Shown here piece by piece: positions 1 through 5,558 of a DNA stretch of 5,558 nt. The notes beneath the pieces were generated by a model. The model ran no database searches. It was not told the DNA's origin and saw only the letters and a program-made list of their open reading frames with translations. The stretch comes from an uncultured Bacteroides sp. (GTDB lineage Bacteria; Bacteroidota; Bacteroidia; Bacteroidales; UBA11471), in NCBI GenBank assembly GCA_905210875.1, contig CAJLYN010000158.1, forward strand, positions 1-5,558, in the 5' to 3' direction. Every line of letters starts with the position of its first letter. Position 1 is the first letter of the stretch. The position numbers and the translations under genes were made by a program.

Positions 1-392
1 CGGCTGGCCTCGACGCCCACCCGGCTCAGTTTGTTGGCATTGACAATCTGTCCGCCGGCAAAGAGCGGGACCCCGGCCGAGACGCCGGCGGTGATACCGT
101 CTTTGGCCATCGACATTTGCATCATAGGTGCCAGTTCCATTTCTACAAGCCCCTTGTTGGCGACAAATCCGGCACCACTGGCCGATATCGAAGGAAAGTA
201 TTTGGTAAAGGCCTCTTTCCGTTCCTGTTCCGATATCTGCATATCGTTCCGGGCATTCTTTATCCGCACGTTGTTTTCAAGCGACAGTTGCAGGCACTCT
301 TCGAGGGTGTAGGTCCGTTGGGCAGCGGCCGAGAGAGTTGTCATGCCGGTGAGCAGGAGAAGAGCATATTTGATTGATAGGTTTCGTTTCAT
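1..392 (-). CDS. TolC-family outer-membrane efflux protein, N-terminal part (cut by window edge)
   Basis: Outer-membrane channel partner of the RND pump encoded just upstream. The visible 130 residues begin MKRNLSIKYALLLL, a signal peptide with a basic start and a hydrophobic core, with likely cleavage after the Ala run at residues 22-24. The mature part opens with YTLEECLQLSLENN (28-41), the usual start of the first TolC/OEP helical repeat, followed by a charged helix (about 42-64), then FPSISASGAG (66-75), which resembles the first beta-barrel strand. GVSAGVPLFAGGQIVNANK (103-121) is the typical re-entry into the second long helix. Family members are usually about 420-480 residues, so roughly 70% lies beyond position 1. 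The ATG at 392-390 lies 15 bp after the pump stop codon, with no clear Shine-Dalgarno, which is common in Bacteroidota. It is the last visible gene of the operon. The family is clear; the substrate is unknown. Confidence 0.92.
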   Translation of the reverse strand, partial: MKRNLSIKYALLLLTGMTTLSAAAQRTYTLEECLQLSLENNVRIKNARNDMQISEQERKEAFTKYFPSISASGAGFVANKGLVEMELAPMMQMSMAKDGITAGVSAGVPLFAGGQIVNANKLSRVGVEAS

Positions 393-407
393 GATGATGA
401 GTTGAGA

Positions 408-1574
408 TTATTCGTTTTCCAGGCGGGCCGAGGCCACGCGTTTATGAGAAGTACCGTCGAAGATGAGCCAGTAGCTGACCGGCAGGACGGTGAGCAGGAG
501 TACCATGGTGATGAGCGTCCCGTAGAAGATGACGGTTCCCATGGGCATCCACAGGCTGCTGCCTCCGAGAATCATCGGCACGACACCCATCGAGGCGGCT
601 GCCGACGTGAGGAAGATGGGGCGCATGCGACGTTGTGCCGAGTGGTAAATGGCATCGCGCACGTCGAGTTTCTCGCTCTTGCGCAACTCTTCGGCATAGT
701 CGATCATGATGATGCCGTTTCTGACAATGATGCCCATGAGGCTCACCAGACCCAGCACACAGGTGAGGCTGAAATCGACACCGTGTATGAGCATGCCGGC
801 AGCCGCGCCGAAGATGCACAGCGTCATGCTGGCGAAGATGAGCAGGGCGATGTTGATGCGGTGGAAGTGGAGCAGCAGTATAAAGAAGATGATGACGGCA
901 GCAACCACCAGGCACGACATGATGAGCGGCAGTTTCTCCTGGCTGTCTTCATAATCGCCGCCGTACTCCAAGGTTACATTGTCGGGCAGGGTGATACCGG
1001 CCAGCTGTTTCTGCACTTTGTCGGTGAAGGCCATGCTGTTTATCTCTCTTTTGAGGTCGCACATGACGGTAATCGTGTAGACACCGTTGCGACGCACAAT
1101 CTGGCCGTTGCTCCATGTGGGCTGTATGTCGGCAATCTGCCGCAGGGGTACATGAGACAGTCCGCCCGTCGTGGCGACAAGTTCATCGTCAAGTGTGTTG
1201 CAGGCAGCCGAGTCGGCATTTTCGCCTTTCAGTACGACGGCAATGTCGTAGTCGCCCTCCCAGGCCTTGGCTACTGGAATACCGTTGCCGTAACGCATGG
1301 CGAGGGTTGTCTCCACGCTGGTGTTACTGATGCCCATGCGCGAGGCCAGGTCTTCTTTCAGTACGATTCGGGTGCCGGCCTGCGGCTCGAAGAAGTTGGT
1401 GCGCACCAGGTCGGTCTCGGGACAGTTTTTCAACAGTGTCGCAATCTGGTCGGCCACGCCCCGCAGCGTATCGATGTTGTCACCGCTCAGACGTATCTCT
1501 ATCGGGTAGACCGACTCATTGTAACTGAGTTGCTTGAAGCGGACAAATGCTTCGGGAAAGTAGTTGGTGTACAA
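408..1574 (-). CDS. RND efflux pump, C-terminal fragment downstream of the TGA
   Basis: This is the longest ATG-initiated product of the second part (388 residues; residues 643-1030 of the read-through protein). RND-like coding extends without a break back to 1694, next to the TGA, so this ATG is an internal Met of the original gene (LYTNYFPEAFVRFKQ), not a natural start. Visible parts are the rest of porter PC1 and PC2 (to about residue 855 of the whole), TM8 (about 861-878), TM9 (884-905), TM10 (910-934), TM11 (962-982) and TM12 (987-1013). TM10 has LMGIIVRNGIIMIDYAEEL, where Arg927 takes the place of AcrB Lys940. RRMRPIFLTS is the conserved segment entering TM11. No ribosome-binding site is evident ahead of the ATG, and the 40 residues of PC1 between the stop and this Met would be lost. 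Independent translation is doubtful; the homology is secure. Confidence 0.6.
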   Translation of the reverse strand: MYTNYFPEAFVRFKQLSYNESVYPIEIRLSGDNIDTLRGVADQIATLLKNCPETDLVRTNFFEPQAGTRIVLKEDLASRMGISNTSVETTLAMRYGNGIPVAKAWEGDYDIAVVLKGENADSAACNTLDDELVATTGGLSHVPLRQIADIQPTWSNGQIVRRNGVYTITVMCDLKREINSMAFTDKVQKQLAGITLPDNVTLEYGGDYEDSQEKLPLIMSCLVVAAVIIFFILLLHFHRINIALLIFASMTLCIFGAAAGMLIHGVDFSLTCVLGLVSLMGIIVRNGIIMIDYAEELRKSEKLDVRDAIYHSAQRRMRPIFLTSAAASMGVVPMILGGSSLWMPMGTVIFYGTLITMVLLLTVLPVSYWLIFDGTSHKRVASARLENE

Positions 1575-1694
1575 CGGGGCATACTCGTCGAGAAGAGCCT
1601 CGGTCTCTTTGTTGCCTTGTGTGTTGACGATGAACTGGGCATAGTTGGGGCCGGCAATCTGCGGTGCGTAGGTGGTGTGGACCCGCGGCGAAGA

Positions 1695-1697
1695 TCA
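1695..1697 (-). other. In-frame premature TGA stop in the RND pump gene
   Basis: On the minus strand the codons read ACG GGC TGA TCT TCG CCG CGG GTC (Thr Gly stop Ser Ser Pro Arg Val). Distance from the first base of the TGA to the downstream internal ATG is 123 nt (41 codons), confirming a shared frame. One base change from TGA gives Arg, Gly, Ser, Leu, Cys or Trp codons. The nearest homopolymer (five C, codons 595-597) is in frame, so an indel is not involved. The base after the TGA is T. Confidence 0.9.
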
Positions 1698-3500
1698 GCC
1701 CGTAAAAGAGGTAACCGATACTACCCGGGGGTCTCTCCGCAGGATATGTTCGAGGTTGTCGGCCACTTCGGCGGTCTTTTCCAGCGGTGTGCCCGTGGGA
1801 AGATAGATCTCGACGGCGAACTGGTTGCGTTCGGCTATGGGCATCAGCCGCTGGGGTATGCGGCTGATGAGCAGGGCGCCTACGGCAACGAAGGCAATAC
1901 CTATGGCCACCGTTGTCCGCGGCCAGGCGAAGCAGATGTCCAGCACCTTGTTGTAAAGCCTTTGCAGTGCGTCGAGGAACGAAAATTTCTTCTCACCCGT
2001 GTTTATCGGCTTGCGTATGAACCAGAACTGCATGAAGGGTACCAGTAGTACGGCTACCAGCAGCGAGATGCCCAATATCAGTGTGATGGCCCAGGGGAAA
2101 CTCAACAGGAAGTCGTGAAACATGCCGGTTAAGATGAGCAGGAAGGGGAAGAACGTAATGCTGATGGCCAGCGTGGCCGAGAAAATCGACTTGAAGAAGT
2201 GGGTGGCACTCTCTATCGAGGCGTGCCAGCGGGAGCAGCCTTCGCCCAGCTTTTCGAGGTAGTTGTCGATGATGACGATGGAGTTGTCGACAATCATGCC
2301 CAGCGTTACGATGAGGGCGGCCAGTGTTACGGTGTTCAGTTCGATGCCGAAGGCGTAGAACAGTCCCAGGGCGATGAATATCGTGATGGGTATCGTCGAG
2401 GCGGCCACCAGGGCTACGCGCATGGGGAGCAGGAGCATGACCACCACGATGACGGCCACGATGGCAATAAGCAGCTCACTGAGGAAAGTCGACACGCTGT
2501 TGTCGACGACTTCGCTCTGATTGGTGATGCGGAAGATGTCGACCTCCGGCGGCAGCTCTTGTTCAAAGGCAGTCAGTACCCGGTCTATCTCTTCGCCCAT
2601 CTCTACGATGTTTTTCCCTTTTTTCATCTCCACACTCAGCAGAAGGCATTTCTTGCCGTTGTTGGTGATGTAGCTATCGGGTGCGGGATACTCCTTCACG
2701 ACGCGGGCCACATCTTTCAGGCGTATGGTGTTTCCGTCGGGGTCGGTGTAGACAATCTGTTCCTGTACGTCGCGCACGGTGTTGAGCGACTGGGCCACAT
2801 ACACGGGCATGATGTTGCCGGGGGTCGTTATCTCCCCGCCGGTTGTGATGAACCCTTTTGAGAAGAGGGCGACGGCCAGACTCTGGCTGTTCAGCCCGTA
2901 TTGCGAGAGTTTGTTGTTGTCGAGATAGACCGAAATCTGCTCTTTCTGCATGCCGCTCACCGTCATGCGCCCGATGCTGTTGATGCGGCGCAGCCGGCTT
3001 TGCAGGTCGTCCATGTAGCCGTCCAGCTCACGGTAGGTCTTCTCTTCGCTCTCCATCGTGATGAGCAGGGCCGAGGTGTCGCCGAAGTCGTCGACCACCT
3101 GTACGGCCAGTACGTTCGACGGAAGTTGGGCCTTGAAGGTGGCGACACCGTGTTTGAACTTGCTCCAAAACTCGTCCTTGTTGTTGAGCTCGTCGTTGAG
3201 TTGTACCTGTATGTACACGATGCCGGGGCGGGTGGTAGAGAAGGTTTTCTCTTTCTTTACCTCCTTGTAGCCGAAGATATACTCTTCGAGCGGTTTGGTT
3301 ACCTGCTCGACCATCTCCTCGGCCGTATTTCCCGGAGCCACGGCTACGACAAGACCCTGTCTTATCGTGAAGTCGGGAAATTCGTTCTTCTGCATGTTCG
3401 GCAGGCTGTAAATGCCGAAAGCGATAAGGCAGCATACGGCCAGAATGATAATCTGGCGGTAATGCATGGCCCATTCTACTGCGTTGCGTTTCTTTTTCAT
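1695..3500 (-). CDS. RND efflux pump, N-terminal 601 residues ending at premature TGA
   Basis: This is the product expected from normal translation. It starts at the ATG at 3500-3498 (MKKKRNAVEW), 10 bp after the adaptor stop; only a weak AAGAA lies upstream. TM1 is at about residues 14-33. NEFPDF (39-44) and APGNTAEEMVEQVTKPLEE (55-73) are the usual beginning of the first porter domain, which runs to about 330. TM2-TM6 lie at about 338-357, 362-383, 390-412, 436-456 and 465-490, and TM7 at 527-546. TM4 carries MIVDNSIVIIDNY (402-414): Asp405 matches AcrB Asp407, while Asn406 stands where AcrB has Asp408. ISITFFPFL (446-454) in TM5 is typical of RND pumps of Bacteroidota. After TM7 the second porter domain begins (LPTGTPLEKTAEVADNLE, 567-584) and is cut at residue 601. 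Lacking TM8-12 and most of the second porter domain, this fragment should not transport alone. Confidence 0.85.
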   Translation of the reverse strand: MKKKRNAVEWAMHYRQIIILAVCCLIAFGIYSLPNMQKNEFPDFTIRQGLVVAVAPGNTAEEMVEQVTKPLEEYIFGYKEVKKEKTFSTTRPGIVYIQVQLNDELNNKDEFWSKFKHGVATFKAQLPSNVLAVQVVDDFGDTSALLITMESEEKTYRELDGYMDDLQSRLRRINSIGRMTVSGMQKEQISVYLDNNKLSQYGLNSQSLAVALFSKGFITTGGEITTPGNIMPVYVAQSLNTVRDVQEQIVYTDPDGNTIRLKDVARVVKEYPAPDSYITNNGKKCLLLSVEMKKGKNIVEMGEEIDRVLTAFEQELPPEVDIFRITNQSEVVDNSVSTFLSELLIAIVAVIVVVMLLLPMRVALVAASTIPITIFIALGLFYAFGIELNTVTLAALIVTLGMIVDNSIVIIDNYLEKLGEGCSRWHASIESATHFFKSIFSATLAISITFFPFLLILTGMFHDFLLSFPWAITLILGISLLVAVLLVPFMQFWFIRKPINTGEKKFSFLDALQRLYNKVLDICFAWPRTTVAIGIAFVAVGALLISRIPQRLMPIAERNQFAVEIYLPTGTPLEKTAEVADNLEHILRRDPRVVSVTSFTG

Positions 3501-3510
3501 CGCTGTTCTT

Positions 3511-4545
3511 TTATAAAGTTACCGGTATGTTTTCGCACACCTTCTGTCGACCTTCGACGATGACTTTGTCGCCGTTTTCCAATCCCGATACGACCGTTAC
3601 GCCATCTGTGGCGAAGGGGCCGCACTCGATGTAGCGTTTCCGGGCCCGACCCTCCTGCTCAATCCACACAAACGTGCGGTTCTTCTCGTCGAGCTGCACC
3701 ACCTGTGCCGGCACGACATACTGCCACGAGGTCTTCTCGTTTTCGATGCCTACCTCTGTTACCATGCCGGGCATGAGGTCGGCGTCGGTATGGTCGAGCG
3801 ACACCTTCACCTCGTAGGAGCGTGAGAGCGGGTGGGCCACTATGCCCTTTTCTGTTATCACGCCCGGGAAGCGACGGTTGTCGAGAGCACCCACGGTTAC
3901 CACGGCCCGGGTGCCGAGGTGTATGTCGGCTATTTCGTTTTCGGGTACGGAGAATTTTACTTTCAGCCGGTCGCCCGATACAATCTTCACGACGGGCAGA
4001 CCAGGCGATACGGTTTGTCCCACCTCGATGGATTTTTCGGCGACAATTCCCGTGTAGGGAGCGTATAGTTTACAGTCGTTCAGATTCTTGCGCGCAATCT
4101 CTTCCAGAGACCGGGCCTGTTGCAATTTGTTTTGTGTATCGACCCATTTTATTTCGGGCAGGCTGCCTTTCTCGTATAGCGTTTTCATGCGGGCGTAGGC
4201 GTCTTCGGCCTGCTGCCGGGCCGACAGGGCCGCTTTGTAGCTGCTGGCTGTTGCGCTCGAATCTATGGTGGCGATAAGGTCGCCCGCCTCGACTCGGTCG
4301 CCGACGTTTACGCCGATACTCTGTACGTTGCCCGGCATGACGAAACTGAGTGCCGTGCTGTTGGCGGCCTCGACGGTTCCCGAGTAACGATGTCCGTTGT
4401 GCTGCTGTTCGGCCTCGACGGTGAGTGTGCTTATCTTTACCGGGGCAATTTCTTCTCGGGTGGTTGTACTTTTTCCCTGACAACTGTTGAGTGATGGAAG
4501 CAGCAGTAGGGTGGCTGCTATCCATAAGGTGTGTGTTGTGTGCAT
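3511..4545 (-). CDS. RND efflux periplasmic adaptor (membrane fusion protein), lipoprotein
   Basis: This 344-residue adaptor connects the RND pump to the TolC-like channel. The start chosen is the ATG at 4545-4543, which gives a lipoprotein signal: MHTTHTLWIAATLLLLPSLN followed by S-Cys22 (lipobox LNSC). An in-frame ATG at 4626 would add 27 residues encoded by AT-rich leader DNA and bury the signal peptide, so it is rejected. Domains: first half of the lipoyl/barrel-sandwich domain at about 55-98 (GNVQSIGVNVGDRVEAGDLI), alpha-helical hairpin at about 100-158, second lipoyl half at 159-190 (LYAPYTGIVAEKSIEVGQTV, the family signature), beta-barrel at about 193-270 (with MPGMVTEVGI at 258-267), and membrane-proximal domain from about 275 to the end. 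It is the first gene of the operon; the stop TAA (3513-3511) is 10 bp before the pump ATG. No clear Shine-Dalgarno is seen. The family assignment is firm; substrate is unknown. Confidence 0.94.
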   Translation of the reverse strand: MHTTHTLWIAATLLLLPSLNSCQGKSTTTREEIAPVKISTLTVEAEQQHNGHRYSGTVEAANSTALSFVMPGNVQSIGVNVGDRVEAGDLIATIDSSATASSYKAALSARQQAEDAYARMKTLYEKGSLPEIKWVDTQNKLQQARSLEEIARKNLNDCKLYAPYTGIVAEKSIEVGQTVSPGLPVVKIVSGDRLKVKFSVPENEIADIHLGTRAVVTVGALDNRRFPGVITEKGIVAHPLSRSYEVKVSLDHTDADLMPGMVTEVGIENEKTSWQYVVPAQVVQLDEKNRTFVWIEQEGRARKRYIECGPFATDGVTVVSGLENGDKVIVEGRQKVCENIPVTL

Positions 4546-4623
4546 AATCGTGCTGTTAAATTTTTCGGCAAAGGAAAAATATATCAATGGTGGAACGTAT
4601 ATTTTAAATTCTTCGATATTGTT

Positions 4624-4658
4624 CAAAATATCTTTTTGTATTTTATATAAGACAAAAA
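4624..4658 (-). promoter_or_regulatory. Possible promoter of the efflux operon
   Basis: Read on the minus strand, TTTTTG (4658-4653) is followed after 22 bp by TATTTTG (4630-4624), which resembles the Bacteroidota -33 TTTG and -7 TAnnTTTG elements, one T short in the latter. Transcription would start near 4617 and leave a leader of about 70 nt before the adaptor ATG. A rival is TTCCTTTG (4576-4569), one mismatch from the -7 consensus but without a good -33 partner. This is a motif match only. Confidence 0.25.
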
Positions 4659-4741
4659 GAACAATTTCGTGTAATGTACGAATAAGTGCTTCGTATTCAT
4701 TGTAAAAAACTAGAAATGATAGAAGTTTAATTTGATTTGTA

Positions 4742-4761
4742 GATATGCTAGACGATATGCT
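4742..4761. repeat. Direct repeat GATATGCT x2, 12-bp period
   Basis: Two identical 8-bp units, GATATGCT at 4742-4749 and 4754-4761, separated by AGAC, so corresponding bases are 12 bp apart, close to one helical turn. It lies near the middle of the divergent control region. Directly repeated half-sites are a usual arrangement for AraC-family regulators, so this could be the operator of the neighbouring regulator. The link is inferred from position; in AT-rich DNA an 8-bp repeat may also arise by chance. Confidence 0.4.
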
Positions 4762-4912
4762 TTCTATAAATATTGTTTTATATTTCCTATATATAGCCTG
4801 AATTTGGTACTTATTAGGATGTTTATATGTGAAATAATATTAAAAGTCTTATCTTGGTATTTTTAATGGTAAAAAAAAGAATAAATCGAGAAATGAATTA
4901 TTCAAAATTTCC

Positions 4913-4927
4913 TATATTCGCGATATA
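4913..4927 (+). promoter_or_regulatory. Possible -7 element with overlapping inverted repeat ahead of the AraC-type gene
   Basis: TATATTCG (4913-4920) differs by one base from the Bacteroidota -7 consensus TAnnTTTG and ends 19 bp before the ATG. The same bases form a 5-bp inverted repeat, TATAT-TCGCG-ATATA (4913-4927), which could be an autoregulatory site. No good TTTG is seen at the expected -33 distance. Another candidate lies further upstream: TTTG (4803-4806), 17 bp, then TATATGTG (4824-4831). Neither is more than a motif match. Confidence 0.22.
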
Positions 4928-4939
4928 AAAAGAATAGTT

Positions 4940-5558
4940 ATGGAAAAAAAAGACATTGTGAGTTTTTCTTTACAGGAACTCTACAAGAATGCAAAAGTGT
5001 TGCAGGCATCGTTTCACGACGGTTGTTTGGTGTCGACTTATCACAATATCAACAAGAGTGATACGGCGCGAAGCGGAATACCGCTGTTTCAATATCCCTG
5101 CCGGGTCGATGCCGTTACCGTTGTTATTTGCGAAAAAGGGCAGGTAAAGTTTACCTCCAACCTCAAACAGTATATTCTGCGGGAAAATACTCTTTACATC
5201 AATGCCTCCAATTCCATAGTCAAAGTCGATGAGATAGAAGACAGTGTGGTGCATCTCATAGCGTTTGACGAGAGTTTTCTTCGCGATGTGCATATCGACT
5301 TGAAAAGTATCCTCCCGCAATTTATCCACTTGCTCGACAATCCGTGCATGACGATTCTGCCCGAGGAGCTCGACGACATACGGCAGATTTTTGCCACGAT
5401 AGAACGGGAGATGGAGAATCTTTCGGGAAAGGTCTATCAAAAGGAAATTTTGCGTGGATACACGAGTGTGGCTATTTACAAGTTGTGTGCTATCTTTGAG
5501 CGGGTACTTCGTATGCGTAGTGAAAATGTTGTCGCTCCCACCAAGAATCGGGGAGAGG
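4940..5558 (+). CDS. AraC-family transcriptional regulator, N-terminal part (cut by window edge)
   Basis: An open frame of 206 codons with no stop, running off the right edge. It begins MEKKDIVSFSLQELYKNAK at the first ATG in a frame whose nearest upstream stop is TAA at 4841-4843; only an A-rich stretch precedes it. Residues about 48-110 look like the cupin-like sensor domain of AraC regulators of Bacteroidota: FQYPCRVDAVTVVICEKGQV (50-69), then FTSNLKQYILRENTLYIN (71-88). A helical linker follows at about 135-195 (ILPEELDDIRQIFATIEREM; IYKLCAIFERVLRMR). The family is usually about 280-310 residues, so the paired helix-turn-helix DNA-binding domain lies beyond 5558 and is not seen. AraC membership is therefore judged from the sensor half alone. 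It is divergent from the efflux operon across 394 bp and is its likely regulator. Its GC (28 of 60 bases in 5041-5100) is lower than in the efflux genes. Confidence 0.82.
   Translation, partial: MEKKDIVSFSLQELYKNAKVLQASFHDGCLVSTYHNINKSDTARSGIPLFQYPCRVDAVTVVICEKGQVKFTSNLKQYILRENTLYINASNSIVKVDEIEDSVVHLIAFDESFLRDVHIDLKSILPQFIHLLDNPCMTILPEELDDIRQIFATIEREMENLSGKVYQKEILRGYTSVAIYKLCAIFERVLRMRSENVVAPTKNRGE

Larger units (their letters stand above)
408..3500 (-). pseudogene. RND efflux pump gene interrupted by an in-frame TGA (whole locus)
   Basis: Read through, this is one RND (AcrB-type) inner-membrane transporter of 1,030 codons plus a TAA stop at 410-408, the normal length for the family. Codon 602 is TGA (1697-1695). 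The frame is identical before and after it: residues 592-601 read RVVSVTSFTG, and the frame resumes immediately with SSPRVHTTYAPQ, a continuous stretch of the second porter domain. No second stop or frameshift is seen, so decay, if real, is recent. Read through, the architecture is complete: TM1, porter PN1/PN2, TM2-7, porter PC1/PC2, TM8-12. It sits between the adaptor gene (10 bp gap) and the channel gene (15 bp gap). Alternatives are a base-call error, a strain-specific null allele, or readthrough/recoding of TGA, which I consider unlikely. The call of RND is very safe; the call of pseudogene depends on the TGA being real. Confidence 0.8.
4546..4939. promoter_or_regulatory. AT-rich divergent control region between efflux operon and AraC-type gene
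   Basis: A 394-bp gap without a credible gene, much richer in AT than either flank (16 of 60 bases are G or C in 4741-4800). As the only space between two divergent transcription units, it must carry the promoter of the efflux operon, the promoter of the regulator, and probably the regulator's binding sites. It contains a spaced direct repeat of GATATGCT (4742-4749 and 4754-4761), a perfect 10-bp palindrome CTATATATAG (4787-4796), and several near matches to the Bacteroidota -7 motif TAnnTTTG on both strands. Near matches are expected by chance in DNA this rich in AT. I found no tRNA, convincing terminator or riboswitch in it. Confidence 0.7.

Noticed and set aside
1575..1694. A frameshift between the two halves of the pump
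   Set aside because: Reading the minus strand codon by codon shows both halves in the same frame, with RND-like sequence right up to both sides of the TGA; only a stop codon separates them.
402..2048. A 548-codon open frame on the plus strand across the pump gene, passing opposite the TGA
   Set aside because: It lies antisense to clear RND coding sequence, its translation is a low-complexity His/Asp/Gly/Val-rich series without recognisable domains, and long antisense frames are expected opposite GC-rich genes.
2199..3563. Two 220-codon plus-strand open frames (2199-2861 and 2901-3563) opposite the N-terminal half of the pump
   Set aside because: Both are antisense to strongly conserved RND coding sequence and have the same complementary-codon composition; no start signal or domain supports them.
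4546..4626. Upstream ATG (4626) extending the adaptor by 27 residues
   Set aside because: The extension is encoded by AT-rich leader DNA and would place the lipoprotein signal peptide and lipobox internally; the ATG at 4545 gives a normal lipoprotein N-terminus.
4787..4796. Perfect palindrome CTATATATAG as a terminator or operator
   Set aside because: It is almost only A and T, has no loop or following T run for a terminator, and such palindromes are frequent by chance in this AT-rich stretch.
4970..5440. A 156-codon minus-strand open frame opposite the AraC-type gene
   Set aside because: The plus-strand frame has a recognisable AraC sensor domain and stays open to the window edge; the antisense translation has no recognisable feature.

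Overview
The window holds most of a tripartite RND efflux operon on the minus strand and a divergently transcribed AraC-family regulator on the plus strand. Protein style (a lipoprotein adaptor, an RND pump with NEFPDF and VDNSIVIIDNY motifs, a TolC-like protein opening with YTLEECLQLSLENN), weak Shine-Dalgarno sequences and AT-rich intergenic DNA all suggest a gut-type member of the Bacteroidales. The efflux genes are GC-rich (37 of 60 bases in 1201-1260, 42 of 60 in 2401-2460), which would suit a GC-rich lineage such as Alistipes or Barnesiella. The genus cannot be fixed from this window.

Layout, left to right. 1-392 (minus): first 130 codons of a TolC-type outer-membrane efflux protein, cut by the window edge. 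408-3500 (minus): an RND inner-membrane pump gene of 1,030 codons plus stop, interrupted by one in-frame TGA at 1695-1697. 3511-4545 (minus): periplasmic adaptor lipoprotein. 4546-4939: a 394-bp AT-rich divergent control region. 4940-5558 (plus): N-terminal part of an AraC-type regulator, running off the right edge before its DNA-binding domain.

Transcription of the operon runs adaptor, pump, outer-membrane channel, with gaps of 10 and 15 bp, so the three are almost certainly co-transcribed. The adaptor would link the proton-driven pump to the TolC-like channel to expel a small hydrophobic or toxic compound; the substrate cannot be read from the sequence. The AraC-type protein is the obvious candidate to control the operon.

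The main anomaly is the TGA in the pump gene. The reading frame is the same on both sides, RND-like protein sequence continues directly across it, and no other stop or frameshift is visible. This looks like a recent point nonsense mutation (or a base-call error) that splits the pump inside its second porter domain and probably disables it. I see no convincing new biological system; otherwise the window is a conventional efflux locus.
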